NCBI RefSeq assembly: GCF_900698855.1
Contig: NZ_LR217698.1
Coordinates: forward strand, 372,001-436,000
DNA: 64,000 bases
Reading direction: 5' to 3'
From: Erwinia_E haradaeae_F
Lineage (GTDB): Bacteria; Pseudomonadota; Gammaproteobacteria; Enterobacterales; Enterobacteriaceae
The first letter of the stretch is position 1. Each line of letters opens with the position of its first letter. Position numbers and translations under genes: made by a program. This document shows, in pieces, positions 1 through 12,451 of this stretch. The notes under the pieces are model-generated. The model ran no database searches, was not told the origin of the DNA, and worked only from the letters and a program-made list of their open reading frames with translations.

Positions 1-2434
1 ATAAGACATTTCTTTAAACATTATTAAGAATAACCTTATTATTATTTAGATTAATTCAAATTCAGATAACAAGAGAGGTATGCGATCTAGATTATCATAT
101 AGTTAAGTTATAGCGTAATAGTTATGGCTAGGGATTGTTTTTTTAATAAGTGAAGTAAGATAAGTTTATTAATTTCAGGTTTGTTTCAGTTAATGTTTAA
201 AGGCATAGAAGAAAGATTATAAAAATATAGTTCTGATAATGTATCTGAACAAAAATTCATTCATATTTATTTTAATACAGTGATTTATATTAAGGATTTT
301 TAGAATAAATCAATAGATGAATAAAGATATACTTATAAATTAGATCAATTCCTAATTATTTTTTTATTTTTTTTAGTAATTACTTTCTTAGTAAAGATAT
401 TGTCTTTTATCTTGATAAATTTAATTTCATTCAAATTATATTTTTCTGAACTATCTAATTAATTCTTTATTAAAGTCATAATTATATTATAAACATTATT
501 TATTTTAAAAAATAATATTTATCTTATATAATAATTTGATTTTTTATAAATATCATATCCATGATATCATAAGAAGAATATTAATGAATATTTGTTATTA
601 TGGAAAACAGTTATTATTTTAAATATTTCGAAATAATTAAAAAACGATATTTTAAATTTGTTATGAAAAATATTTATATATATTGTATTAGAATTTTAAT
701 AATTAATTTTACGCTTATTGTCTATAATTGGATAAAAAGTGAAATGTTAGATTTGAATAGATATTTTATATTATGATTACTTATTTATTTGGCACTAGCT
801 ATATTATATATAGACTAATATGGAGATATAAAATCTTATATTATACTCGATAATCATGGGTGTTATGTAAAAGTTAAACTATGTATTTTCTTTTGAGTTA
901 AGTAGTTTTTAAGACTGGTAGATTATTCAACTGGTGAAGACGAGTTTTTAATGTATTTATAAAATAGAGGTATTTTAATATCATGAAATGATTATTATGT
1001 CATAATATCTATTTTCTATTAGGATTGATATATAACTATTTTATTTTTTTAAGCTAAACAAGGTTTTATTTGAATGAAAAGTTATTTTATTTACTGATTA
1101 GTTAATCATATAGTTTTTAGTGGAATCAAGTTGGAGATATATATTTTATCTTTTTCTAAACAAGAGGCAAAATGTTATTAAGTTATAAAAGAATTTTTAT
1201 ATTGGTACTAGAAGTGAATCTTTATATAAAACAACATGATATTGTGATTTGGATGTTATAATGTCATTCAATCGATTTTTTAGGAGCATCAGGTAGTTCC
1301 TTATTTCTTTTAAAGACTATCTCTTATAATAAATTATTTAGCATTTATTTTAAAAATAAAATTATTTTAAATAATATGTGGCAACTATACATTAGTAATA
1401 GTAATATTTTTAGCTATTTATAACATCTATCTCTATTATAAAAATATTTTTCTTTCTATATTAAGGTAAAGTCTCTGTAATTAACTTATAATTTCTCTTA
1501 GAAACTATATGATATATCTAATAATGGTTATGAATGAAAATCTCTGGTGCAAGAGTATTGCAAGAAATTTTCGTAATTATTATTTTTTATTAGATGGGAT
1601 TGGTTTTGGGATCAGGATTTTAAACACTGATAGATTAGTAGTTATTTGTGTTAAATATGACTTATAACTATCAAGAGGTTTTTAAAAAATATGTTTTGTA
1701 AGTTGCATAGTGATTGAAATGGAAATATATCTGGTTTAAAAATACTCTCTAGTATAGAAAAGTAAAAATCTTTAAATATTGAGATAGAGCTTGTCATATT
1801 GTATTTTATGTTTGAGAATAATCAAAAATTATTAATGTTTATTGTATATATTACAATATCAAAGATTTTACTGAACAAATATTGAGAAAGTTTAAAATAT
1901 GCATAGATTTATTAGAATATTTTCTTGTGGTGTTAGGTTTTAACTTAGATTTTATGATATTGCTGAGGTAATATTTGGTATGTTTTTTCTGAACGATTGG
2001 TATTAAACTATATATATTTTAAATATATGATCTATCTTAATATTTTTTAAATTTTTTAGATTAGTTATTTTTGAAGTAATTTCGGTTCAAAAAGAAGTAA
2101 TGTATCGTTTTTTTAAGATCATTAATTTTTAGTAATAACATGATGGTGATTTTTATAATTAATATTAATTTTCATATAGAATATTATTCGGAGTTTTTCT
2201 AAATCTAAGATTGTAATTGTTATGAGAAGAGGAAAGGTTATAAATTACATTTATCACTTATATTTTATGTAGATTGATATCTAACTCTTTTATCAAAAGG
2301 TAGATTTGATTTTACAGTAAATATTATTTTTATCTCAATTGTGATTTATAGTTTTAGATATTATGAACTTTGTTATTTTTTTTGGAAAATTAATGAGATT
2401 AAAATAACATTTGTATGTTATTAATGGGGTAAAA
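1..2434. other. Long AT-rich noncoding stretch
   Basis: No credible gene is visible on either strand. The stretch is strongly AT-rich with long A and T runs and stops in all frames. G clearly exceeds C on the plus strand. In E. coli the DNA upstream of ibaG carries the mla phospholipid-transport genes, but I recognise no remnant of them here. The last bases before 2435 include a GGGG run that can serve as the ibaG ribosome binding site. Confidence 0.7.
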
Positions 2435-2680
2435 ATGAACCTGATAATAGACAATAATACAATAAAAGATACATTAATAGCTACGTTAGCATTAAAAGAG
2501 GCCCATGTTAGTAGTAATGGAAGTCATTTTCAAATCATTGCAATTGGTGATGTCTTTAGTGGTCTGAGTCGCGTTAAGAAACAGAAAATAGTCTATGAGG
2601 TACTAACAACTTATATTACTGATAGTAGGATTCACTCTGTTTCGATCAGAACCTATACTCCTGAAGAATGGGTGCGTTAA
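2435..2680 (+). CDS. ibaG: BolA family iron-sulfur/acid stress protein IbaG
   Basis: A small BolA-fold protein. Family members partner with monothiol glutaredoxins and handle or sense iron-sulfur clusters; IbaG is linked to acid stress in E. coli. The region around GSHFQIIAIGDVF, the motif SRVKKQK and the ending YTPEEW match E. coli IbaG closely. I place the start at the ATG at 2435 (81 residues), because a GGGG run lies 5-6 bases upstream and the alignment begins there; a TTG at 2411 would add 8 residues. The C terminus stops just after the conserved EW, a few residues short of E. coli. It sits 111 bases upstream of murA, the usual enterobacterial order. Confidence 0.9.
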   Translation: MNLIIDNNTIKDTLIATLALKEAHVSSNGSHFQIIAIGDVFSGLSRVKKQKIVYEVLTTYITDSRIHSVSIRTYTPEEWVR

Positions 2681-2791
2681 TATGAATCAAAAGAGATTTA
2701 TTTTTTCAATTTTTTTATGATATTGAATTATACATAATATGTGACGTATATTTAGAGTAATGGTTTGTTTAATAACCAGAGGGTAGTGGTC

Positions 2792-4051
2792 ATGGATAAA
2801 TTTTGCATACAAGGTCCTACCCAATTAAATGGTGAAGTGCTTATCTCTGGCGCTAAGAATGCTGCATTACCCATCTTATTTGCTTGCTTGCTTGCTGAAG
2901 ATCCGATTGAAATTCATAATGTTCCAAAGTTGAAAGATGTAGATACAACTATACAGATCTTAAGTGAGCTCGGTGTTCAGACTAAAAAAAATGGTTATAT
3001 ATGTTTAGATGCTAGTCAAGTGAATATATATTGCGCTCCTTATGAGTTAGTAACTACTATGCGAGCCTCAATTTGGGTTTTAGGTCCTTTAGTTGCGCGT
3101 TTTGGTCAAGGGCAAGTGTCACTACCTGGTGGTTGTGCTATTGGAGCCAGACCAGTCAACCTACATCTTATGGGTCTGAAAAAATTAGGTGCTAAGATTA
3201 CGATGGAAGAAGGCTGTCTGAAGGCTTCTGTTAATGGCCGCCTCAAAGGTAGCCATATTATTATGAATCAAGTGAGTGTTGGCGCAACTATAACTATTAT
3301 GAGCGCTGCAACCTTAGCCACTGGTGTGACTATTATTGAGAATGCTGCCCGTGAACCGGAAGTTGTTGATACTGCTAATTTTCTTAATATGTTAGGGGCG
3401 CGAATTGAAGGAGCGGGGAGCAATCGTATCACGATTATGGGTGTTAAGAGGTTAGGAGGTGGGATATATCAGGTAATTCCTGACCGGATTGAAACAGGAA
3501 CGTTTCTAGTTGCAGGGGCAATTTCTGGCGGAAAGGTTATTTGTCGTGCAGTACAGCCTGATACATTAAAGATAGTTTTAGAAAAACTATATGAAACCGG
3601 CGCTGATATTAAGAAGGGTAAGAATTGGATAAGTTTAAATATGCATGGTCAGCGTCCTAAAGCAGTTAATTTGTGCACAGCACCTCATCCTGGTTTTCCT
3701 ACTGACCTTCAAGCGCAGTTTAGTCTTCTTAACTTTGTAGCTAAAGGATCTGGAATAATTACTGAGACGATTTTTGAAAATCGGTTTATGCATGTACCAC
3801 AATTAATACGCATGGGTGTGCAAGCTCAAATTAAGGAAAATACGTTAATTTGTCATGGTGTTACTAAGCTTTTAGGTGCTTGTGTGATGGCGACTGATTT
3901 GCGTATGTCAGCAAGTTTAGTTCTTGCTGGATGTATTGCTGAAGGGATAACTTTAGTTGATCGCATTAATCATATAGATCGTGGTTATGAAATGATTGAG
4001 GATAAACTGATAGGGCTTGGGGCTAATATTAAGAGAATAAAGGGCGGTTAA
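2792..4051 (+). CDS. murA: UDP-N-acetylglucosamine 1-carboxyvinyltransferase MurA
   Basis: Cytoplasmic enzyme of the first committed step of peptidoglycan synthesis: it transfers enolpyruvate from PEP to UDP-GlcNAc. With the ATG at 2792 the protein is 419 residues, the same as E. coli. An AGAGGG ribosome binding site at 2778-2783 supports this start over the TTG at 2765, which would add 9 residues with no match. Catalytic Cys115 lies in LPGGCAIGAR, Lys22 in SGAKNAA, and the active-site Asp305 in FPTDLQAQ; all are present. Cys115 implies a fosfomycin-sensitive type. It works upstream of PBP2/RodA and with the GlmS/GlmU products found later in the window. It appears fully functional. Confidence 0.98.
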   Translation: MDKFCIQGPTQLNGEVLISGAKNAALPILFACLLAEDPIEIHNVPKLKDVDTTIQILSELGVQTKKNGYICLDASQVNIYCAPYELVTTMRASIWVLGPLVARFGQGQVSLPGGCAIGARPVNLHLMGLKKLGAKITMEEGCLKASVNGRLKGSHIIMNQVSVGATITIMSAATLATGVTIIENAAREPEVVDTANFLNMLGARIEGAGSNRITIMGVKRLGGGIYQVIPDRIETGTFLVAGAISGGKVICRAVQPDTLKIVLEKLYETGADIKKGKNWISLNMHGQRPKAVNLCTAPHPGFPTDLQAQFSLLNFVAKGSGIITETIFENRFMHVPQLIRMGVQAQIKENTLICHGVTKLLGACVMATDLRMSASLVLAGCIAEGITLVDRINHIDRGYEMIEDKLIGLGANIKRIKGG

Positions 4052-5016
4052 AAGATAATTGGTCATTAATTTGATACGAAGACTTTGATAAATATAAGAG
4101 ATTTATATCGGATTTTAATTGGATCTTGGATAATTATTTTTAAATAAAATTTTTAGAAAGGGTAAATCATATGTCAGATTTACTAGTGTCATATTATATA
4201 TTAAGAATTATTATTTTTTAGAAATATTCTTAAATCCTATTTATTATTTATAGGAAGAATATACATATTTGTATATTCTATTGTTGTAGTTTTCTATAAC
4301 TATATAACCTGTATAAATCAGTCTTTATTTTTAGATAAAAACTGTATTTGATATAATTTGTAAATATAGATATTAGTTATTGATATAATATATAATATTT
4401 TTTTATATTGCATTTAATATAAATGTTTTCTTTTGTAATATAAGTCTATGATGATCTTATATATTCCAAGTGACTAGATACGCGTGATATATTTTTATAA
4501 TTCCCATATTAGTAAGAATATAATATTGATTTATAGTAATATATTTTTTAGCTAACAGAGAAACTATACTTCCTTGACTCTAGAAGTTTGGTTCTAGAGA
4601 GTTGATTCTCGTTTTAATCAAAAGTTTATAATTTATTTTTTTGATTTGGTCACTATATATCTATAGTAATTTTTTGGTGATATATGGTTTTAGATGTTGA
4701 TTTCAATATTTTGATGTTATGAGCTAAATAGTATTGAATATCATACGATATATCTTTCTAGAATTAAAGATCTAGAATATGTATTGGAATTAGATTTCAT
4801 AGTTTATATAATAGATTTTATAATTTTAAATTATCTTTATAGGCTATCTATTTACATAGAAAAGGTGGTTATTAATTTTTAATATCAACTTTTTGATGAA
4901 TTTATGTGAGTTTTGGATTTTATTTTTTAGATGGATAATTGTAGTTATTATTATGATGCAATAAATTAGATTCTATCTAAAATATTACAAGATAGAGTTT
5001 TAAATATTAAATATAA
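4052..5016. other. Noncoding AT-rich gap
   Basis: Nearly 1 kb between convergent murA and dapD with no gene. It holds a perfect 8-bp hairpin at 4578-4599 (CTCTAGAA, 6-base loop, TTCTAGAG), notable for its C/G pairs in this composition, and an AT-only inverted repeat near 4258-4279. Neither sits next to a gene end with a proper T run, so I do not call a terminator. Confidence 0.65.
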
Positions 5017-5841
5017 TTAATTGATACTACGTAGTAGTGAATTAGCTTTTATTTTTGACAATGTTTTATTATCTACTTGTTTGACGATTACTGCACAATT
5101 TATACTATATTGTCCATCTTTAGAAGGAAGACTTCCTGCAACTACTACTGATCCTGCAGGCACTCGTCCCAAATAGATTTGACCATTAGAGCGATCATAA
5201 ATCTTAGTACTTTGTCCAATATACACTCCCATTGAAATAACAGAATTTTCTTCTATAATCACTCCTTCGACAATTTCGGATCGTGCTCCAATAAAACAGT
5301 TATCTTCAATAATAGTTGGATTCGCTTGTTCTGGTTCTAGCACTCCTCCGATTCCAACACCACCGGATAAGTGCACATTCTTACCAATTTGTGCACAAGA
5401 TCCTACGGTAGCCCAGGTATCTATGACCGTACCTTCATCGATGTATGCGCCAAAGTTAATATAAGATGGCATCAAAACAGTATTTTTTGCAATATATGCG
5501 CCATAGCGTACTGTGGCTGGAGGAACAATCCGGAAGCCACCTCTCTTGAAGTCTTCATAAGAATATGAAGAAAATTTCATAGGTATTTTATCATAGTAAT
5601 AACTTTCTCCGCTAGATATAATTTGATTTTCATATATACAAAAAGAAAGAAGTATTGCTTTTTTCACCCAATCATAGGTAATCCATTGATTTTGGATTTT
5701 TTCAGCGACGCGTAATTTACCGCTATCTAGTAAAGAACTTACATGACAGATAGCTTCACGTGTTTCTGTATCAACAGTTTTAGGGGTAATTTCTAATCGC
5801 TTTTGAAAAGCGGTTTCAATAATAGATTTTAGTTGTTTCAT
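5017..5841 (-). CDS. dapD: Tetrahydrodipicolinate N-succinyltransferase DapD
   Basis: Succinylates tetrahydrodipicolinate using succinyl-CoA in the succinylase branch of the lysine/meso-diaminopimelate pathway. The product feeds both lysine supply and peptidoglycan cross-bridges. The 274-residue length equals E. coli. The N-terminal helical domain is followed by a left-handed beta-helix of hexapeptide repeats at roughly residues 105-250, visible in GAYIDEGTVIDTWATVGS, HLSGGVGIGGVLEP and FIGARSEIVEG. The ATG at 5841 starts at the family's usual MKQLKSIIETAF. It stands alone, without the glnD or map neighbours of E. coli. Retention suits an organism that still builds a cell wall and may supply lysine precursors. 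Confidence 0.97.
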   Translation of the reverse strand: MKQLKSIIETAFQKRLEITPKTVDTETREAICHVSSLLDSGKLRVAEKIQNQWITYDWVKKAILLSFCIYENQIISSGESYYYDKIPMKFSSYSYEDFKRGGFRIVPPATVRYGAYIAKNTVLMPSYINFGAYIDEGTVIDTWATVGSCAQIGKNVHLSGGVGIGGVLEPEQANPTIIEDNCFIGARSEIVEGVIIEENSVISMGVYIGQSTKIYDRSNGQIYLGRVPAGSVVVAGSLPSKDGQYSINCAVIVKQVDNKTLSKIKANSLLRSIN

Positions 5842-6886
5842 GAATATCTTACCTGATTAAAGCGTTTGTTGTTATTATTAAGAGATAGTTGATTAGTTTA
5901 TTACTGAATTATATGACAGATTTTGAATCTAATTAATTATTAAATGTATATAGTTTTTTTAAATATGTATTTTAGTCTCTTTATACATTTAGTAGATGGT
6001 ATTTTTTGGAAAATTTTAAGTTAGCTTCTTCTCTATTTTATGATAAGTGGGATCTTTTAGAAGCGTTATTAACGAGTTTAGACGAATATTACTTATTTTA
6101 ATAAAACTGTATTAGTCTCTCTGTTATTGTCTGGATTTTTTAAAGTAATCTGATTTATTAGATAAATAATTTTTATATATAAAGCAATACGATCATCCTC
6201 GTTTTATATAAAGGGTATATTTTTATTGACTTTTAGTTCGAATCTATAAAAAATAACTACTTTATTTGAGTTCTATACAAGGAGCTTTATGGATAGTAGA
6301 CTTATGAGAGAAAGAATTAACTAAAGTTAGACTTTTCTCGTTTTGTATAAAAATATAAGATATTTTTTTCTTTTGTAAGATTGAGTGTTAAATTGAGATT
6401 AATTTTATTTTATGTTTATTTTAAATATATTGAATTAAAGATAAGAATTTTCTAGTTAACAGATTAATATATTTTAGGTTATTCACATTATTAGGTGTTG
6501 TAAAATATGAAAAATCATAAATTAATTAATTATTTTATATTTTTATTTTTTTGAATTATTGATAATTCTTTTAGGGTGCAAAAGTAAATCATATCCTAAA
6601 AGATTATTTTTAACTATTCTGCATGTTTTTATTTTTTTTTAATTACTTGATAATAAAAAACTTTTGTCAGATTAAATTATTTGAGTAATTGTAATTATAA
6701 GATTATATCTCTAATTTAGAGTCTCTTGAATACTGTTCAAATAGTATATGATTTATCTCTAGATTATATACCTTTACAGCGTTTAGTCTTAGAGATAACT
6801 CAATATTGTTCTATATATTCTTGATGAATTCGAGTATCTTTATGTTTATATAAGATCTAATATAAAATTACTTAGCTTTATATATT
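5842..6886. other. Noncoding AT-rich gap
   Basis: No gene is visible. In E. coli the serine tRNA serW lies just downstream of infA, so I searched this stretch for a tRNA. Two T-loop-like strings occur (GTTCGAATC at 6236-6244 and GTTCAAAT near 6735), but neither is flanked by a pairing T stem plus acceptor stem, so no tRNA is called. Confidence 0.6.
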
Positions 6887-7105
6887 TTATCGGCTACGAA
6901 AGACAACTCGTCCTTTACTGAGATCATAGGGAGTTATCTCAACAGTGACTTTATCACCTGTAAGTATACGAATATAATTTTTTCGCATTTTTCCTGAGAT
7001 ATGTGCGGTAACTATGTGACCATTTTCTAATTCAATTCGAAACATCGTATTCGGTAGTGTGTCTAATACGACACCTTGCATTTCAATGTTATCTTCTTTA
7101 GACAT
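6887..7105 (-). CDS. infA: Translation initiation factor IF-1
   Basis: Ribosomal A-site binding factor that works with IF-2 and IF-3 during initiation. It is a single S1/OB-fold protein of 72 residues, the E. coli length, and nearly identical to it (for example ENGHIVTAHISGKMRKNYIR and GDKVTVEITPYDLSKGR). The ATG at 7105 is preferred over the adjacent TTG at 7108: an AGAGGA ribosome binding site lies 6 bases upstream and the E. coli protein starts at the same place. The flanking E. coli genes (aat, serW, clpA) are not recognisable, so the gene is an isolated survivor. Confidence 0.98.
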   Translation of the reverse strand: MSKEDNIEMQGVVLDTLPNTMFRIELENGHIVTAHISGKMRKNYIRILTGDKVTVEITPYDLSKGRVVFRSR

Positions 7106-8960
7106 CAAATCCTCTAGGTCAATACCTTAATTTGTAAAGTAATTAAATCTATATTAACTGTTTATATATTTCTATAAATATGCTTAAGAATCATTGATTG
7201 ATTATTTTCTTTTTTATTGTTAACTTACAATTATCGAGTTAAATATATTGTCCATGAATATTATAAAAGACACAGATAAATGGTTACATCGTAGATGACA
7301 TTAGATTTTATCCTATGAATGTTTGTATCTTAGGTATACTTATTTTTTATTTGTATCTTAGTATTTCACATAACTGGAATAATTCCAACATACAATTTTT
7401 TTAAATATTCAGACTATCTGTTCATCGTGATTTGATATGTGAAAAATCTTCTAGAAAAATCAATATACTGAGATAGAGAAAATAAATAGCATATAATAGA
7501 TTTTAAATATTTGTATAGATTAAAAGATTAATTAGTGACTAATTTTTTAACAAAATTTATCTTATATAAGAATCAGGATTTGTCAAAAAATATTATTTTT
7601 TATTGATGTATAATTGTGTTATATGAACAGATAGGATATGCTTTGTCTATTCTTATAATTAGAGTCAAAAAAAATATTATTTAATTCATATTGATTAATG
7701 ATAAAAAATTAAAATGTCGCATTTATTGAAGATTTGTAATCATTTCTCTTGAAGCAATAGCTCTTAATTATTTTTGAAGTCGAATTTTCAATGTGATACA
7801 GGTATTCTAACATTAATTTCTATTAATTTATAATGTATATTTGTATATCAAGCCATTCGATTTCTTTCATAAATTAAAGTATTTGATGAGTATCAGTATG
7901 ATTAAATTTTTTAAGAAAAATTGGACTAGATTTTTATTAAAGATTTAGTCATGTACTGATAATAAAATTATTTAAGATAGAAGATAAGCGTTACATGCGT
8001 CATAGTGTGTATGTGAGAATGTTTAGATTTGAAATAGATATGAAAAGATTTAGGTGATCTTTATAAAAAGATACATGTAATAAAAAATATACAATTTATA
8101 ATTGTAATATTGATTTTACCTATATTGAAGTAAGAATCAATGATTTTACTTTAAAATAAAGATTTATAAATAATTAAAGAGGATATTTATTTTTTTATAA
8201 AAATGATTATAGGGTGACTTCATACGTTACTTACTTATTAATTAAGGACAGATATTCAGCAATCTTTCTGTTGTTATTAGATGATAAGCAAGATAAGCAC
8301 GATTGTGAGTATAAGTTATTTAGAAGAGAAGCAGTCTATTTTAATACTTATATTTAGACAAATACCGATGTCTAGTCTTTGATTTAAATTACATAGTGGT
8401 AAGTATAATGATTGGTATCATATTTTGATCTAGAAGATTCAATTGTATTTTTAATAAAATTATTCTAACTTACATAAGAATTATAGTTGTATTATACTGA
8501 ATATTATTCAGTCGAGATAGATGCAAGGATATTTCTCTCTTAGAGAATGCGTTTCTTTTTAAGACTATGCATTGTTTTTACTTAAAGAAGACAGCATATT
8601 CTTATATATTTTTGTATAGTTTAGTAGTTATTAATTGATTTAAATCATGCACATATCAATCTTCAATTCTATTAAATCTTTAATTGAAGTATTAGAGTAT
8701 TTATACATATTTTATATGTAGTAATCTTGATTGAACAAAATTAAATAATAATTGAAAATTAAATATATTGTATAAAATTTATAATTTTAAATATTGTTAT
8801 ATTTTCTTAGTTTTTCGTATGAATTTGTCACAATAATAGACTTTAAAAGTCTATATTCCTTATATAAGGAATCATTTGATTTTTTACTTAAAGAAAACTT
8901 GTAAGGTATGATAAGATGTTGTTTATATCTTTTGATATAAACATTAGACGATTTTTCTTG
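7106..8960. other. Noncoding AT-rich gap
   Basis: About 1.85 kb without a supportable gene. Two inverted repeats lie side by side near the hemE remnant: AGACTTT/AAAGTCT at 8838-8852 and the 18-base palindrome made of ATTCCTTA and TAAGGAAT at 8855-8872, followed by a T6 run. They could be an old terminator reading in the plus direction, but no plus-strand gene survives upstream. Another short hairpin (TTCTCT/AGAGAA) lies near 8534-8548. Confidence 0.6.
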
Positions 8961-10029
8961 TTAGAAAGGACGGTAAGTTTGTGAAAATTTGTGCACAGTT
9001 TTAATAAATATCTTTGCATTTTCTGCTGACAAATCCTGATGGATTCCGTGACCAAGATTAAATATATGCCCTGTTCTATATCTATAATCATCAAGAATAT
9101 TTTTCACTTGCTGCTCTATTCGCATAGGAGAAGCATATAATATTGATGAATCCATATTTCCTTGTAATGCAACCTGATTTCTAACTCTGAGTTGAGAATC
9201 TGCCATATTTGTAGTCCAGTCGATACCAAGTGCATCACAACCAGTTTTAACCATTTTTTCTAACCATTGTTCCCCCCCTTTAGTAAATAAAGGTAACGGG
9301 TATATAACGATATTCGTTATTCATTTAATAAGCCATCGATAATTTTATGCATATATTGAAGAGAAAATTCCTGGCAAATTCTTCCAGTCAGAAGACCGCC
9401 CCAAGCATCAAAGATCATCATAGATTGAACTCCATCAAGGATTTGAGCATTGAGATACAAGATAACGCTATTTGTTAATTTATCTACATGATATGTAGAG
9501 TTTTTGGTTCTGAATACATCATTTTTTTATTTTAGAAAATACTTTACTACTTCTACCTTCAATCATATAGACTGCTAGTGTCCATGGGCTTCCAGAAAAA
9601 CCAATAAGTGGTACTTCATCATACAGATTTTTGCGAATAGATCGAATTGTATTCATGAGGTATCCTAAATTTTGTTCAGGGTCAGGAATGGATAATTTTT
9701 CTATATCAGAACGATTAGTAACAGGATGCGAAAAATGGGGTCTATTGTGATCGGTAAAATATAGATCAAAACCCATTACATTAAGAACAGTTAAGATGTT
9801 AGAGAAAAGAATGACTGCATCTAAAGGATAGCGTTGTAATGTTTATAAGGATATTGCGTAAGCAAGATCAGGATTTTTATATAAAAAACATAAAATTTCC
9901 AGAAACAGCACGTATAGTTTTATACTCTGGTAGGTATCTTCCCACTTGGCGCATCATCCATGCAGGGATAATATTAACGGGCTGACGTAGTAAGGTGCCA
10001 AGATAACGGTCATTTTTCAATTTACTCAT
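8961..10029 (-). pseudogene. hemE: Decaying uroporphyrinogen decarboxylase (hemE)
   Basis: HemE normally decarboxylates uroporphyrinogen III to coproporphyrinogen III in haem synthesis. The whole gene can still be read in pieces on the minus strand. Start at 10029: MSKLKNDRYLGTLLRQPV and WMMRQVGRYLPEY. Then a frameshift in a T6 run (9883-9888), an in-frame TAA at 9843-9845 where Gln is expected, and an intact central block ending ...GFSGSPWTLAVYMIEGRSSK. A one-base loss follows in an A7 run (9522-9528), another frameshift near 9485-9490, a block with MMIFDAWGGLLTG, and a further frameshift near 9315-9320. The last open block covers the conserved C terminus (TGCDALGIDWTT, ALQGNMD, FNLGHGIHQD) and stops at the normal place. 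The many lesions rule out a functional full-length enzyme, while the readable remainder shows the loss is recent. Confidence 0.93.
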
Positions 10030-12451
10030 TATTTGGTTCTATTTTGAAAAAAAATAAATGTATTGAATTATTTAGAATAATCAATGATCTATTATATCAC
10101 TTTTTTATTTTTTTACTAAAAGTAAAATAATTATTACTATAAATACAGACTTAAACAATTATTTTTTATGAGTTAATAATCTGTATAGAGAAAACGACTT
10201 AAATATTTTTATTTAAGATTATTAAAATCTATTTATATTAATATATTTATCACTAATTTTTGAGATTATAGCGCTATGGATTTACTTTTCTGGAAGTGTT
10301 TGATGATTGCAATCTTATTGCATCACAGTGCTATATAAAATATTATAACGGTTTTATAGAATAGATTAAAATTCTATTATTAAAATAATTCGGTAATTTT
10401 AGAGCATCTTTTTAGATTATCTGGCGAATATTGAATTATGTCATTTTATTATCAAAAATTCAATAGAATCGAAGTACACAAGCTAGTTAGACCTTAGTTG
10501 ATCAAGCTCAATGAGAGAATTACTAGGTGGTATGAGCCTTTTAGTGGATTTAGAGGGCTCTTAACATATAATAGAGAAGAAAAGGAGATACCTTTTCTTG
10601 AAAGAAATTTGGTATAAAATGGTTGAAAACTTTAAAATGATTAAAATTTATTAATTTTATTACTAGATCGAGAAAATACTGAATCAATCTATAAAACTGA
10701 GAGTTAAAAATACAATATTGAATCTAATGCAGTCAAAGTTTAATTAGAAAAAAGTTAATATAGTATGATATTCATATATAAGTATAAGATCATATATAGG
10801 ATATAAAATTGCTTTTCCAGTTTAGTTTGAGACTTCAAAGTTATTAGATAGGGTAAAATTATATTGATAATATATATCTTTGATATAAGAAATAAGATTT
10901 TATGCTATGTGTATCACTACAAGAAGTAATTGATTTACGGTATAGATAAATCTTATTTAATTGATTAAGTATGAAAAATAGAACCTTATGTTAAGAGTAG
11001 AGCGTCAAGAAGAACGATGATAGACTTATATTATAGAATATTTAGAAAAAGACAAAATATAATTAGCATTGTAATGAAGGTTTTAAAATAAAAATTTTAA
11101 TTTAATTGGGTCTCTAATGTTATTTGATTATGAAATTAAATAGAGTGATCTTTAATTATTAGAGTCCAAGGTAAAGCTATCTAAATTATAGTAAAAAATT
11201 TTGAGTGATTTAATTTCTTTTTTTGAAAGAAAAGAGGAATTAATTATTATATTACAATATGTATATTGTTAATAATATATACGTAATAGTAAGATTTTTT
11301 GATTGTATTCTGCCAAAAAAGTGAGATTTTTAATAACAAACATTAAGTGTGCATCTATTTACATTCATTTTTTTGATATCTATAACTTAATGAATGAATT
11401 ATCTTGGTAAGATTCAGGTTTGAATTGGCATATTTATTATACCCTGATGGTATTACGGTATAATAAAATAAGCGCGTATTAAAAAATTTTTTATTTCTGT
11501 ATTTTTAGTATGATCATTCTCTTTGATGTAATTAATTTAATTAAAGACAATAATAACTTATTAAGGTAATATACCAAATATTGAGAGAGATACAAAATCA
11601 GTAGAATGTTATATCTTATCTAAAGAAGCTTATCTCTGATAAGTAGAATCTTAAATGCAATGTTCTTGATTTATAGTTTGTTTACAGAAAGTTCTGTTTT
11701 CACTATTAATTATAATAAGAAAATTATTTTTTTTATTTTTTATTTTTCAAATTCTTCTATGAAAGACGTTTAATCATATAAGAGATTGTTTTTATTTTTT
11801 AAAAAAGATTATATTTCATTAAGTTTATTTATATTATTTATTGATAGATAGTGTGTTATGAAAATCTAGATTATTTGAATTATTCATTTTTTATAATTAT
11901 TAGTTCTAATAAAAATTTTTAATTTAAATATTTATCTTATACTATCATTAATAGATAAAAGATAAATATAGTAGAATTTTATTTATTAAAAATTTTTTGT
12001 AAGATTGTATTATTTCTAATACAATAAGTATTGTTATTTTCATTTTTTCTTCTGGTTTTTTTATTTGTTTTTTAATTCAGAAAAATGATAATTTTATTTT
12101 TTAATGAATACTGAGGGTCCATTAAGATATTCTATAGATAAAAACTTTATTACTGTACAAATCAATTGATATAAATAATATGGATTGTTGCACAAGAATA
12201 TTAATCAAATCAATAGGTTGTATAACGGAATAATGATTAGTTTTATACACAAAATAACATGTTAGTATATAATTTGAAGATTAAATAATATTAAAAATTG
12301 TGTAAAAAGATAATATATAACATATTGTAATGTATTAATGTCAGATTGATCTATTACATATTAATAGATGTATGAGCAAGAAAAGAGAGATTAGTTCACT
12401 GAATTCTTAATAAGTCTTAAGTAGTTTATTAAAATAGAATGGTTAAATGTA
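10030..12451. other. Long noncoding AT-rich gap
   Basis: About 2.4 kb upstream of hemE and downstream of tamB with no gene. The segment 10490-10600 is richer in G and C than its surroundings and includes a perfect 9-bp hairpin at 10577-10599 (AAGAAAAGG, loop AGATA, CCTTTTCTT) and a weaker GAGCC/GGCTC pair just before it. I cannot assign it to a gene or RNA family. Confidence 0.6.
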